Shown in pieces: positions 1 to 8,946 of a stretch of DNA of 64,000 bases; the stretch's first letter is position 1, and every line of letters starts with the position of its first letter. The stretch covers positions 1-64,000 of the forward strand of contig JAGAAX010000005.1 of NCBI GenBank assembly GCA_017614995.1. Direction: 5' to 3'. The notes under the pieces were generated by a model that had not been told where the DNA came from, did no database searches, and saw only the letters and a program-made list of their open reading frames with translations. This DNA comes from Spirochaetaceae bacterium. Lineage in GTDB: Bacteria; Spirochaetota; Spirochaetia; Treponematales; Treponemataceae. Position numbers and translations under genes: made by a program.

Positions 1-56
1 AAAAGCCCCATTCCAGATGGAATATTCAATATTCCAGATGAATTTGCTGCTTCTTG

Positions 57-76
57 AGATTTTGCGAATGCAAAAT
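57..76. repeat. small perfect hairpin in the leading 150-bp gap
   Basis: GATTTTGC and GCAAAATC form a perfect 8-bp stem around GAAT. There is no U-run beside it, so it is a palindrome of unknown role rather than a clear terminator. The first 150 bases otherwise show no gene I can support. Confidence 0.4.
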
Positions 77-151
77 CGACACTTTTCGCCGAATAATCTT
101 TGTTTTTGGAATAACCTCATGCGAAAAGAGCCATTCTGTCATGGAAAAGCT

Positions 152-775
152 TCATTCTTTATGGTGCATCTTAAAAAGCTTTATATAGCTTTGAGTTTCA
201 TTATCGTAATACGCATATTCAGAATCTAATGCTTTCCAATCTGATAAATCCATCTGATCATATGAATCAAATTCGTATTTTTTAAAATATCCTGTTGGAT
301 GTTCATTTAAATTTGAGACAAATTCATAAAGCATATCATAATTATTTATCACATCAGGAATAGAAGATATTTCTGGAAAAAAGTGATTGATATCTTTTAA
401 TGTAAAAGAATCACCTCTTAACCAATCTTCATGATGACCAGACTTAATAGTACTTCTTCTTGCACAGTACTCATAATAGATTGCCCACGGGCGTTCATTG
501 CCGATTGTATAAAGCCTTAAACTGTTGTTTTTCATAGAATAATGTACTGCGTCAAATTTTAATATTCTGTCATTTGTAAGATAAACATAAACCTCAGCCT
601 TTATTTCGTCTGCACTTCTTGGATTTTTTACAACTACATCAACAACATCTTTACACTTTAAGAGTCTGCTTTTCATGTTTTCTTCTTCTGTTTCTGGAAA
701 GGGTCCGCCAAAAGCAAAGAGTTTAATCATTGATGTCATTAAAACGAAAATTATCAGAGTTTTCTTAGTTTTCAT
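152..775 (-). CDS. hypothetical secreted protein
   Basis: This is a protein of about 207 residues with a clear N-terminal signal peptide: MKTKK, then a hydrophobic stretch ending near residues 20-24 (LFAFG). The mature part is polar, rich in Tyr, Asp and Glu, and shows no motif I recognise. I chose the start at 775 because an AAAGGA ribosome site lies 9 bases upstream; the in-frame ATG at 784 directly abuts that site. It is probably exported to the periplasm, since no lipobox cysteine is visible. The gene stands alone, pointing away from the following plus-strand genes. Function unknown. Confidence 0.7.
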   Translation of the reverse strand: MKTKKTLIIFVLMTSMIKLFAFGGPFPETEEENMKSRLLKCKDVVDVVVKNPRSADEIKAEVYVYLTNDRILKFDAVHYSMKNNSLRLYTIGNERPWAIYYEYCARRSTIKSGHHEDWLRGDSFTLKDINHFFPEISSIPDVINNYDMLYEFVSNLNEHPTGYFKKYEFDSYDQMDLSDWKALDSEYAYYDNETQSYIKLFKMHHKE

Positions 776-857
776 TTTGCGCATTCCTTTTTTCGACTTG
801 TATTCTAAGGTCAGACATGCTTGCAGTCAATGCGTTTTGCATTAGCTTTTCGCGGAG

Positions 858-903
858 ATTGTCGGGTCAAGCACGTAGATTCCGAAACAAGTTCGGAATG
901 ACA
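858..903. repeat. REP-like palindrome in a 400-bp gap
   Basis: Within the gap between 776 and 1173, an imperfect palindrome TTCCGAA...TTCGGAA followed by TGACA lies at 879-903. The same unit recurs at about 13462-13485. A small AATGC/TGCATT hairpin lies just upstream. The rest of the gap has no convincing gene; the open frame at 817-1038 runs through this repeat DNA. Confidence 0.55.
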
Positions 904-1173
904 TACAGACTGCCGGTTTTGTTCCACAAAAGCGGCACTTTTCGCCAATTGAACTTTATCCGTAGATTAAGCTGTTGCGAAAAGAAGAACCCTGCTCAGC
1001 GTCCGAAAACATTTGTACATGAGCGCGCTTTTCTGTAGGCGTACACATTTTTAATATTTGTACTTCAACTATAACTTTAATGATTAGCAACTATGTTTTA
1101 TGCTAGTATAAGCCACAAATGGAAGCTCGCCGCGGCAGCTTCCGCTAGAATCTGTAATTACAGGAGCTTCATT

Positions 1174-1698
1174 ATGCCAAAGATTTATCCGCCAGTTTTA
1201 GAAACGGAACGCCTTGTCTTGAGGCCGCTTGCGCCTGAAGATTTGGACGCAATTTTTAAGTGGGCCGGCGACCCGCGCGTAAACAAGTATATGATTTATC
1301 CGCTTTGGAAAAGCACAAAAGACGGCATCGACTGGATAAATTCGATGTATGAAAATGAGAAAAACGTAGATTACGGATTTGTTTTCAAAGAAACAGGAGA
1401 ACTTATCGGTTCGGGCGGAATTTATTACCACGAAGACATTGATACATGGCGGATTGGCTACAACCTTGCCCATGATTACTGGAAAAAAGGGCTGGCTGTC
1501 GAAGCTATGTCAAAAATCATTGAATATGTATGCGGCAAATTTGATGTTCATGTTATAGACGGCGAATTCTGTGTAGACAATTACGGTTCGCGCCGCGTAA
1601 TGGAAAAGCTCGGCATGACTTATTTTGAAGATGCCGAATACACAAAGCTTGACGGCAGCGAAACTTTCAAGGCTAAGATTTATAGAAAAGCATTGTGA
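1174..1698 (+). CDS. GNAT family N-acetyltransferase (RimJ/RimL-like)
   Basis: This 174-residue protein opens with LETERLVLRPL, the hallmark start of RimJ/RimL-type GNAT acetyltransferases. They transfer acetyl from acetyl-CoA to protein N-termini or small amines. The GYNLAHDYWKKGLAVEA segment corresponds to the acetyl-CoA pyrophosphate-binding loop (motif A), and VDNYGSRRVMEKLGM is the conserved late motif B. The start at 1174 has AGGAG 7 bases upstream, so the 27 extra codons of the longer open frame are not used. A HAD hydrolase gene follows after 9 bases, so the two are probably co-transcribed. The acceptor substrate cannot be told from sequence. Confidence 0.9.
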   Translation: MPKIYPPVLETERLVLRPLAPEDLDAIFKWAGDPRVNKYMIYPLWKSTKDGIDWINSMYENEKNVDYGFVFKETGELIGSGGIYYHEDIDTWRIGYNLAHDYWKKGLAVEAMSKIIEYVCGKFDVHVIDGEFCVDNYGSRRVMEKLGMTYFEDAEYTKLDGSETFKAKIYRKAL

Positions 1699-1707
1699 AG
1701 GTGAATC

Positions 1708-2427
1708 ATGGTTAAAGCTGTATTTTTTGATATGTATGAGACGCTCGTCTCGCTTTATAAAGTTGAGCCTTATTTGGGCTTTCATATTAGCAGAGACATG
1801 GGCGTTCCAGAGCCGGTTTTCCGCAAAGTTTGGGATCCGTCTGAAGCAGAAAGAACAGTCGGAAAGAGCACAACTGAAGGAATTATTGAGCGCATAATGC
1901 GCGAGAACGGCGTTTATTCAAAAGAGCTTTATGACAAGATTATTGCAAAAAGATACGCCTCTCAAAGAGGTGCTTTTGCAAAGCTGAACGGTGAAATAAT
2001 TCCGATGCTTGAAGCGTTGAAAAAACGCGGCATAAAGCTTGGTGTTATAAGCAATTGTTTTTCAGAAGAAACAATGATTATAAAAGAATCTGCTCTTGCT
2101 GCTCATTTTGACGTTTTATGCCTTTCTTATGATTTAGGCGTGTGCAAGCCTGACGCCCGCATTTTTGAAAAGGCTTTAGACAATATAAGCTGCGTTTCAG
2201 GTTCAAAAATTCTGCCGGAAGACTGCCTCTTTGTCGGCGACGGCGGAAGCAGCGAGCTTCAGTCTTCAAGTTCATTCGGAATGAAAGCAGTTCAGGCGGT
2301 CTGGTACATAAACGAGTCGCTGAAACTTCCGATTCCGGGCATTGAAAGCAAGGTCTCTAAAATAATGCCGGATTTTCCACAGGCTGAAACCCCGATGGAA
2401 ATACTAAAATATTTGGAGAGAAGCTGA
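1708..2427 (+). CDS. HAD family hydrolase (haloacid dehalogenase-like)
   Basis: All four HAD motifs are visible in 239 residues. Motif I is FFDMYET with the nucleophile Asp8. Motif II is GVISN around residue 112, motif III is the lysine of CKPD near 147, and motif IV is FVGDGG near 175-180. The DxYxT form of motif I, with Tyr instead of the second Asp, resembles L-2-haloacid dehalogenases and some phosphatase relatives, so a phosphatase role is likely but not certain. The gene follows the GNAT gene by 9 bases with an AAGGTG ribosome site, and it converges on the DNA glycosylase gene with a 3-base gap. Confidence 0.88.
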   Translation: MVKAVFFDMYETLVSLYKVEPYLGFHISRDMGVPEPVFRKVWDPSEAERTVGKSTTEGIIERIMRENGVYSKELYDKIIAKRYASQRGAFAKLNGEIIPMLEALKKRGIKLGVISNCFSEETMIIKESALAAHFDVLCLSYDLGVCKPDARIFEKALDNISCVSGSKILPEDCLFVGDGGSSELQSSSSFGMKAVQAVWYINESLKLPIPGIESKVSKIMPDFPQAETPMEILKYLERS

Positions 2428-2430
2428 TGA

Positions 2431-2901
2431 TTACAGGGCAATAATTGCCCACGCGGCAATTAGCTTTTCTAAAGTCCATGCGGCGTTTGCAGGGCTTGTG
2501 GACGGCAGCTTTTTTACAGGCACTTTTGTGTCTGCAAAAAACTTCTGGTACAAATCAAAAGCCTTGCTGCCGTTGCAGACAATCATCTGAATGGCGGCGG
2601 CGTTCAGAATCTTTGCAATGTCGTTTGGCACTGCGTTTTTAATAGAAGAATCCGCCGAGTCTGTAATCTCGCAAGAAGAGATTACGTCCCAGAGGGCGAG
2701 ATTGTACTTTAAAAGAAAGGCTTTTTTAGCCTGAACAGTCTCTGGAATTTCAGTCTTAAACACTGCGGCGAGAACTTTCCAGAAGCGGTTTTGCGGATGA
2801 CCGTAGTAGAAATTCTGTTCGCGCGATTTTACAGACGGAAATGTGCCAAGAATGAGTATGCGCGAATTGCTGTCAAAAATTGGTTCAAACGGGTGAATCA
2901 T
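2431..2901 (-). CDS. DNA-deoxyinosine (hypoxanthine) glycosylase, UDG superfamily
   Basis: This 156-residue protein carries RILILGTFPSVKS, followed by YYGHPQNRFWKVL. This is the signature of the small UDG-superfamily enzymes annotated as hypoxanthine-DNA glycosylases. The family excises deaminated bases such as hypoxanthine from DNA in the first step of base-excision repair. The C-terminal LPSTSPANA corresponds to the DNA-intercalation/minor-groove loop of the superfamily. The length matches the family. No strong ribosome site precedes the ATG at 2901. Substrate preference (hypoxanthine versus uracil) rests on family resemblance only. Confidence 0.85.
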   Translation of the reverse strand: MIHPFEPIFDSNSRILILGTFPSVKSREQNFYYGHPQNRFWKVLAAVFKTEIPETVQAKKAFLLKYNLALWDVISSCEITDSADSSIKNAVPNDIAKILNAAAIQMIVCNGSKAFDLYQKFFADTKVPVKKLPSTSPANAAWTLEKLIAAWAIIAL

Positions 2902-2959
2902 GTTATGATTTTATCTGAATAATAATTCTGTAGTAAAGGGGCTATAAAAGAGGTTTGTC

Positions 2960-3832
2960 ATGCAAAAATATATGAGAATTCAGGGAAGGGAAATTTCCTT
3001 CAAAACGAAAAAGCCTGCCGGCTTATTTGCTCTCTGCTGGCGGCGGATACGTGACGGAATTTTTTCTGCTGAAGATGAGGCAGAATTTCGTGAACTGGAC
3101 AAATGGTTCAGAAAAGAGCTGCCTATTCCGCCGTTTTATGACGAAAACGAGAAGAAATATCTTGATGAAGGAAAGCCGCTTCCTGTGACATGGTTCAAGA
3201 CAGACTACCCTCCAAAAATGAAAGAAAAGGCTGATGCGATAATTGCTCTTCTTGATAAATATCAAATTTCCTACGATGTAGTTTATTCAAATGATGTGGG
3301 TGGACGCATAATCTATGAAGACGAATTTCAGGTTGGCGTTACCGAACATGAAGTTCAGATTCGTCCTGTTACTAAGGAACAGCTTCACGAAGTTCTTGAG
3401 CTTATTCACAAAAGTTTTGCTACTGTTGCCGCAAATCTAGGCTTTACAAAAGAGAACTGCCCCGGTCACACAAGTTTTATGCCTATGGAAAAGCTCATGG
3501 GTTTTTATGAGTGGGGCTTTTTGATGTACGGTCTTTTTGAAGACGGAAAACTTACGGGCTATTTTTCGCTTGTAAAACAGCAGGACGGCCATTACGAGCT
3601 GAACAATCTTGCAGTTCTGCCTGAAAAGCGCCACTGCGGTTACGGCAGCATGATGATTGACTTTGCCAAGAAAAAAGTTACTGAACTTGGCGGAGATACA
3701 ATCCAGTTGAGCATAATCGAAGATAGCTGGATTATCAAAAACTATTATCAGATGCAAGGCTTTAAGCACACTGGCACTAAAAAATTTGAGCACCTGCCGT
3801 TCACCTGCGGTTATATGATCTGGCAAAAATAA
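2960..3832 (+). CDS. GNAT family N-acetyltransferase with N-terminal extension
   Basis: This is a 290-residue protein. The C-terminal half (about 125-290) is a GNAT domain with LNNLAVLPEKRHCGYGSMMIDFA as the acetyl-CoA-binding loop. IIKNYYQMQGFKHTGTKKF is the typical GNAT ending. The first 120 residues contain a charged segment with WRRIRDGIFSAEDEAEF and a proline-rich stretch that I do not recognise as a separate domain. A GAGG ribosome site precedes the ATG. It is a single gene, followed by a repeat-rich gap. Substrate unknown. Confidence 0.85.
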   Translation: MQKYMRIQGREISFKTKKPAGLFALCWRRIRDGIFSAEDEAEFRELDKWFRKELPIPPFYDENEKKYLDEGKPLPVTWFKTDYPPKMKEKADAIIALLDKYQISYDVVYSNDVGGRIIYEDEFQVGVTEHEVQIRPVTKEQLHEVLELIHKSFATVAANLGFTKENCPGHTSFMPMEKLMGFYEWGFLMYGLFEDGKLTGYFSLVKQQDGHYELNNLAVLPEKRHCGYGSMMIDFAKKKVTELGGDTIQLSIIEDSWIIKNYYQMQGFKHTGTKKFEHLPFTCGYMIWQK

Positions 3833-3870
3833 AAATTTCAATTAGGTCAAATGCCGAGTTTTAATAAATT

Positions 3871-3957
3871 CGGTGGCTGAGCGTAGTCGAAGCCACAATA
3901 ACAAGAAGTTTATCAAAATTGAAAAATCGGTCACTTCGACTTCGCTCAGTGACCGGT
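3871..3957. repeat. inverted pair of REP-like palindromes
   Basis: Two hairpins, each with a GAGCGNAGTCGA core, lie in opposite orientation. One (3872-3896) has GGTGGCT/AGCCAC arms; the other (3928-3956) has CGGTCACT/AGTGACCG arms. The arrangement is that of a paired REP element (BIME-like) in the gap downstream of the GNAT gene. Confidence 0.6.
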
Positions 3958-4012
3958 TTGAACCAATTAAAATGTTGGGAACAGTTTAAAGCGTGCTGGG
4001 AAAGATGGGAAG

Positions 4013-4065
4013 TTTGAAGGGAAGAAAACCCCGCTTCGCAAGTAGAGGGTTGTCTTCCCTTCAAA
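4013..4065 (+). promoter_or_regulatory. strong stem-loop directly upstream of the fructosamine kinase gene
   Basis: TTTGAAGGGAAGA (4013-4025) pairs perfectly with TCTTCCCTTCAAA (4053-4065), with AACCC/GGGTT extending the stem inwards. The hairpin ends where the AGAGAGG ribosome site begins, ten bases before the ATG at 4076. In mRNA it would sit right beside the ribosome site, so it could affect translation or mRNA stability. No U-run follows, so it is not an intrinsic terminator. Confidence 0.5.
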
Positions 4066-4075
4066 GAGAGGATTC

Positions 4076-4927
4076 ATGGCTATAGTTGATAAAATTGTCC
4101 GCCGCGAGCGCATTTACGGCGGCGACATAAACAAAGCATGGCGCGCGGAACTAAAAGACGGCAGCGTGGTCTTTATGAAGACAAACGCGCCTGAAAATGC
4201 CGCCTTTTTTGAGGCAGAGGCAAAAGGGCTTGAAGCCATGCGCGCCACAAAGACAATCGGGATTCCAGAAGTGCTCGAATACGGCGTGGCAGAAGATTAT
4301 TCGTATCTTGTGCTTGAATATCTTAAGCCTGCTCCAAAGCGCCCTGACTATTGGGAGACTTTCGGGCGTGAGCTTGCGAAGATGCACAAAGCCCCTGCCG
4401 GCGCGGTTTGGGGCAAAAGCACCGCGCTGTTTGGTTTTCCGTCAGACAATTTTATAGGCTACACAAAGCAGATGAACACGCCGTCTGCAAGCTGGGTTGA
4501 TTTTTACCGCGACTGCCGTCTTGTTCCGCAAATTAAGATGGCTGACCATTACTTTGATACAGCAACTAGGGCAAAGTTCACAAAACTTTTGGATAATCTC
4601 GGCAGCTTTCTTGAAGAGCCTGCCGCGCCTTCGCTTCTGCACGGCGACCTTTGGAGCGGCAACATACTTTGCGGCCCTGACGGCAAGGCATGGATTTTAG
4701 ACCCTGCCTGTTATTGCGGACATGCCGAAGTAGATCTTGCCATGACGCAGTTGTTCAGCCAGCTTCCGTCAAGCTTTTATTCAGCTTATAACGAAGTAAA
4801 CGCAATTTCTCCAGAATATACAGACCGCCGCGATTTGTATCACCTTTATCAGCTTTTAAATCACTTGAATATGTTCGGTTCAGGCTATTTGGGCGAAGTA
4901 ATCAGCATTTTAAATGAATACGTCTGA
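4076..4927 (+). CDS. fructosamine kinase family protein
   Basis: This 283-residue protein has the aminoglycoside-phosphotransferase/fructosamine-kinase fold. The N-terminal glycine-rich GGDINKAW is followed by a VVFMKTN lysine strand, the catalytic loop LLHGDLWSGNIL near residue 188, and the metal-binding WILDPACYCGHAEVDLAM near residue 208. Family members phosphorylate ketoamines on glycated proteins or amino acids so that the sugar can be removed. Length agrees with bacterial FN3K relatives. An AGAGAGG ribosome site precedes the ATG, with a stem-loop just ahead of it. The physiological substrate is inferred from the family only. Confidence 0.88.
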   Translation: MAIVDKIVRRERIYGGDINKAWRAELKDGSVVFMKTNAPENAAFFEAEAKGLEAMRATKTIGIPEVLEYGVAEDYSYLVLEYLKPAPKRPDYWETFGRELAKMHKAPAGAVWGKSTALFGFPSDNFIGYTKQMNTPSASWVDFYRDCRLVPQIKMADHYFDTATRAKFTKLLDNLGSFLEEPAAPSLLHGDLWSGNILCGPDGKAWILDPACYCGHAEVDLAMTQLFSQLPSSFYSAYNEVNAISPEYTDRRDLYHLYQLLNHLNMFGSGYLGEVISILNEYV

Positions 4928-4956
4928 TTTGGGCGCGCTGGCGTTCATTTGTGCGC

Positions 4957-5838
4957 TTAATCCTGCAATACAGTTTTAATCCAGCCGAGCACGCCTTCCG
5001 GCAGGTCTTTTTCCATCGGTGTGCCGTCATCGAACGTAAGATTGCAGTGCATTGGGTTTACCAGACAATGCTGCCCCATTTCAATTCCAAAATTGATTGA
5101 AGCAATTCCTTTGTCACCGTTGTAAACCCATTCCGGCGTAAAAATATAGCAGTGCTTCATTTTTTTCAGTCTTGGCAGTCGTGGAACTATTTCTTCTTCA
5201 TAGCTGTTGAATTCATCGCGTTTGCCTGTCGCAAAAAACAGGTGCACATCATTTTTGTCATATTCGTCAAGCACAGCGTCTTCTGGAATTGCACCTGTGC
5301 CGATAGGAATAAGCGCATTAAAAAATGACGGGTATGCTGTTCCCATGGTAAAAACCATAGAAGCACCGGCTGAATTGCCGAACAAAAACTTTTTGCCGGC
5401 GCCGCCGTTTGGCTCGGCGTGCTTTTTTATAAAGCAGTTTATCAAATCGTAAAGCGGTTTTTCATAATCTTTGCTCCAGGTGCCTGTAACCTTGCCGGTT
5501 TCGTCTCGTTTTTCGTTTGCAAGCGGAACGAGAACATAAGCGCCGCCAATCTGTTTCTGGTATTTTTCTGTAGCATAGAATTCTGCGCCTGCATAATTGA
5601 TGCAGACATCGCCTTCAAGGGCATTAGAGCGGCCGTGCAGAAAAATCAAAACAGGGTAGGGTCTGCCTTTCGGCGAGCCGTGCTCTGTCGGGTCATAAAA
5701 AAAATATTTCATGCCTTCTGCATTGTCGCTTTTATAAAGATTGAAATAATTTCCGACTTTGTAGGTCGGGGCGTAAGATATAAAGCTGCCTGCCGGCATT
5801 TCATCTGCCCATGGCGGCAGCGGCTTAGATTCTGACAT
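4957..5838 (-). CDS. alpha/beta hydrolase (esterase-like)
   Basis: This 293-residue protein has LIFLHGRS near residue 65 (the oxyanion-hole HG) and the nucleophile elbow FGNSAG with Ser156. Asp208 in the GKRDEF segment and His257 in GQHC complete a plausible Ser-Asp-His triad. These features put it in the alpha/beta-hydrolase fold, closest to esterase/dienelactone-hydrolase-like enzymes. No signal peptide is visible, so it is probably cytoplasmic. An AGGAG site precedes the ATG. It diverges from the MATE exporter gene with a 100-bp promoter gap. The substrate is unknown; a carbohydrate ester or short acyl ester is possible. Confidence 0.8.
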   Translation of the reverse strand: MSESKPLPPWADEMPAGSFISYAPTYKVGNYFNLYKSDNAEGMKYFFYDPTEHGSPKGRPYPVLIFLHGRSNALEGDVCINYAGAEFYATEKYQKQIGGAYVLVPLANEKRDETGKVTGTWSKDYEKPLYDLINCFIKKHAEPNGGAGKKFLFGNSAGASMVFTMGTAYPSFFNALIPIGTGAIPEDAVLDEYDKNDVHLFFATGKRDEFNSYEEEIVPRLPRLKKMKHCYIFTPEWVYNGDKGIASINFGIEMGQHCLVNPMHCNLTFDDGTPMEKDLPEGVLGWIKTVLQD

Positions 5839-5938
5839 AGTAACTCCTGTTTTTAGATATAGCTTTTGATAATTATAGAACTCAAAAGTTTAATTGTCAC
5901 CTAGAAAAAAGCTGCATATTATAGTAGAAATATAACTT

Positions 5939-7282
5939 ATGAATGACGAAGCTAAATCCTTTTACAAATCTTTGACACGCGTTGTGTGGCCTATGGCGCT
6001 GCAGAATCTTATTTCTGCTGCCGTAAATTCTGCTGATATTGTTATGCTCGGTTATGTAGGTCAGACTGCAATTGCTGCTACTTCACTTGCCGGAAACGTA
6101 GCCTTCATTCTTTTTATGATTTCTACAGGCCTTTCATCGGGGCTTGTAATGCTGTGTGCGCAGTATTGGGGCAAAAAAGACATAGATTCAATTAAAACAC
6201 TGCTTGGAATTGCACTCCGCATCTGCTGTTCTGTTGAAATTATTGTTGCAATTATTGCGGCAGTTTATCCGCGTATTTTAATGCTGATTTTTACAAGTGA
6301 CCCGGCAATGATAACTGAAGGCTGCAAATATCTGCGCGCTGTCAGCCTTTCTTATGTGTGCCTTTCATTTGCACAGATGTATCAGGCTGGCTTTAAGAGC
6401 ATTGAACGCGTTAAAATTGTGACAATCTGTTCGACAACTACTCTGTTTTTGAACATAGGGCTGAATGCGACGTTTATTTTCGGTCTTTTCGGTGTGCCTA
6501 AAATGGGAATTGTAGGTGTCGGCATTGCAACTTCTATTGCCCGTTTTATCGAGATGGTATTCTGCTTTATTTATGCCTCGTTTCAGAAAGACGTTAATTT
6601 TTCTCTTGCATGCATATTCCGCAAGAACAAAGTGCTTACAAGGGATTTTTTCAAATATTCAATGCCTGCTGTCGGTAACGAGCTTGTATGGGGCGCCGCA
6701 TTTGCAATGTATTCTGTGATTATGGGTCATTTGGGCGAAGACATTGTTGCGGCAAATTCTGTTGTGAATACAGTGCGGCAGCTGGCAAGCGTTCTCTGTT
6801 TTGGTATGGCTTATGGCGGCGCAATTGTGCTCGGCAAGAATATGGGCGCCGGCCAGCTTGATGTAGCTGAGCGGAATGCGTCGCGGCTTGCAAGAGTCAC
6901 AATTCTTTCAGGCGTTTTCGGCTGTGTTCTGATGATCTGCCTTTACCCGGTTCTGCCTTATATTGCAGACTTAAACGAAACGGCGGCACATTACAGGAAT
7001 ATTCTGCTTTTTATAAATTCATATTCAGTTATTGGTGCTGCGACAAATACTGTTTTAATCTGCGGTATTTTCCGTGCCGGCGGAGATTCAAAATTCGGTT
7101 TTATTGCTGATATTATAAATATGTGGTGCATATCTGTGCCGCTTGGTTTGCTGGCGGCTTTTGTGTTTAAGCTTCCGCCGCTTTGGGTTTATTTCATTCT
7201 TTATCTTGATGAATTCGAGAAGCTTCCGATTGTGATTCATCATTACTATAAGAAGGGGTGGTTGAAAAATATTACCCGATAA
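5939..7282 (+). CDS. MATE family efflux transporter
   Basis: This 447-residue membrane protein has about 12 hydrophobic segments arranged in two repeats, as expected for MATE (multi-antimicrobial extrusion) exporters. RVVWPMALQNLISAAVNSAD at the start and FKYSMPAVGNELVWGAAFAM near residue 240 are the matching repeat openings. These proteins export cationic drugs or metabolites in exchange for Na+ or H+. The ribosome site is weak. The gene ends 27 bases before the GGDEF gene, so read-through is likely. Specific substrate unknown. Confidence 0.92.
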   Translation: MNDEAKSFYKSLTRVVWPMALQNLISAAVNSADIVMLGYVGQTAIAATSLAGNVAFILFMISTGLSSGLVMLCAQYWGKKDIDSIKTLLGIALRICCSVEIIVAIIAAVYPRILMLIFTSDPAMITEGCKYLRAVSLSYVCLSFAQMYQAGFKSIERVKIVTICSTTTLFLNIGLNATFIFGLFGVPKMGIVGVGIATSIARFIEMVFCFIYASFQKDVNFSLACIFRKNKVLTRDFFKYSMPAVGNELVWGAAFAMYSVIMGHLGEDIVAANSVVNTVRQLASVLCFGMAYGGAIVLGKNMGAGQLDVAERNASRLARVTILSGVFGCVLMICLYPVLPYIADLNETAAHYRNILLFINSYSVIGAATNTVLICGIFRAGGDSKFGFIADIINMWCISVPLGLLAAFVFKLPPLWVYFILYLDEFEKLPIVIHHYYKKGWLKNITR

Positions 7283-7309
7283 CGCTTTTTTGTGATAGAA
7301 TCTTAGTAT

Positions 7310-8944
7310 ATGAGCCAGGCATTCCGTAGAAGAATTATTAAAATTTCTATAGCTGTTCTGCTTTTTGTTTTTGTGGCTTTTCATATTTTTTATATTTTGG
7401 CGGCAAGACAGCGTAAGAATGAAGAAATTAAAATTACTAAAGACATAAATTCTTTGGAATTAGTTAAATACAAAGAAGATACTCTTTATTCAGATTTACA
7501 GACTCTGCTTGCTATTTCAGAAAAGAAACATTCCGATGCGTTCAAAGGCTTTATCTATGAGCGCATTTCTTTTATCTATAAGTGTTTGAGTGACGACCTG
7601 AATTATTATACTTCTCTTGGAAAAGCTGTTTATTATCTTGAAAAAGGCAAAAATTTTCAGACGATGCTGAATCTCTATGCCGATTTAATTGACTATCAGT
7701 ATCTTCCAAATGGAAATTACGATCTGGCTGAGCAGATTCTTTTAAAAATTGAAGATATTGAACAAAGCGAAGGCATTCAAGAGCCGCGCATGCAGACAAC
7801 AATTTACCGCATAAAAGGCGATTTAGCTTATTATGAAAAAAATTATGAGCATGCGGCGCAGATGTATGAAACTTCAGAGCAGATTATAAAAGACAAAGGA
7901 CATTTAGGCTTTTTCCTTCCTATAGTTATTATTCATAAAGCCAGAAACTTGATTGAGCTTGGCAGATACGATGAGGCAGAATCTGTACTTGAGGTGATTA
8001 TTCAGAATGAAGGGCAGTTCAATAATACAGATTATTCTTTTGAAGATGTTGTAAGCAAGCTTATGGCAATTCCGCTTTATCAGGCAGAATGCTGTCTTTA
8101 TGCGCATAATCAGAATTATGACAAGCTCAAATTCTGTATTGAAGAACTGATTGACCATGCTTACAAACATTCGTTTGAGAGAATGGCGCTTACAACTTTA
8201 CAGAAGGTCGCTGCTGAATACGATTTGTCGCCTGAGATGAGCGGCGTTGTTCAGAAAAAAATCGAAAGTCTTTATTCGGTTATCTATATTAAAGACTCAA
8301 AAACATATACTGAGCTTTGCAATTCGCAGATTAATTCTACGGTTTTATCACTTCAAGAAGATGAATTTATGAGGCTTGAAAAACAAAGCAATATTGTTCT
8401 GATTTTTTCGCTCACCGCTTTGTGTATTGTTCTGGCTTTGCTTTATGTGCAGATAAAACGCAGAAGCTATATGGATGAATTAACAGGCATTTATAATAGA
8501 AGATATTTGACAAAAAAATTGGCGCTGAACGAAAAGCGGCATATACCTTATTCGGTTTTAATGCTTGATATTGATGATTTTAAAGTTATTAATGACACTT
8601 ACGGGCATGATGCCGGTGATATTGTATTGCAGACTATCGGTGAAATATTGAACTACAGATGTAGAGAAAAAACTATAGAGGCTTTCAGGTACGGTGGAGA
8701 AGAATTTGCTCTGCTTATATATGCCGGCGAGCTTCTTTCACCGCTGGCAATAGCTGAAAATATACGCCATGAAATAGTTGCGCAAAAATGGCAGTTCGAT
8801 GAAACTATTACTGTTTCAATTGGCGTTGCAGATAAAACAAATACAGAAAAAGACATGTCAATAATTAAGCAGGCTGATATTTTTCTGTATTATGCAAAAA
8901 AACACGGCAAAAACCAAGTTTGCAGTGGCATAAATGGAGAATAA
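7310..8944 (+). CDS. membrane TPR-GGDEF protein, probable diguanylate cyclase
   Basis: This is a 544-residue protein. A transmembrane helix lies at about residues 14-30, followed by a periplasmic helical TPR-like sensor region, a second transmembrane helix near 360-380 (VLIFSLTALCIVLALLYV), then a cytoplasmic GGDEF domain. The active-site motif is RYGGEEF near residue 462, and DELTGIYNRRYL marks the domain start, so it should make cyclic di-GMP from two GTP. The product-inhibition I-site (RxxD) is replaced by ExxI, so feedback control by that site is not expected. An acyltransferase gene starts 2 bases after the stop, so the two are probably translationally coupled. Confidence 0.92.
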   Translation: MSQAFRRRIIKISIAVLLFVFVAFHIFYILAARQRKNEEIKITKDINSLELVKYKEDTLYSDLQTLLAISEKKHSDAFKGFIYERISFIYKCLSDDLNYYTSLGKAVYYLEKGKNFQTMLNLYADLIDYQYLPNGNYDLAEQILLKIEDIEQSEGIQEPRMQTTIYRIKGDLAYYEKNYEHAAQMYETSEQIIKDKGHLGFFLPIVIIHKARNLIELGRYDEAESVLEVIIQNEGQFNNTDYSFEDVVSKLMAIPLYQAECCLYAHNQNYDKLKFCIEELIDHAYKHSFERMALTTLQKVAAEYDLSPEMSGVVQKKIESLYSVIYIKDSKTYTELCNSQINSTVLSLQEDEFMRLEKQSNIVLIFSLTALCIVLALLYVQIKRRSYMDELTGIYNRRYLTKKLALNEKRHIPYSVLMLDIDDFKVINDTYGHDAGDIVLQTIGEILNYRCREKTIEAFRYGGEEFALLIYAGELLSPLAIAENIRHEIVAQKWQFDETITVSIGVADKTNTEKDMSIIKQADIFLYYAKKHGKNQVCSGINGE

Positions 8945-8946
8945 AA

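Noticed and set aside
817-1038. Open reading frame of 73 codons
   Set aside because: It runs through REP-like repeat DNA, has no ribosome site and encodes a low-complexity basic peptide.
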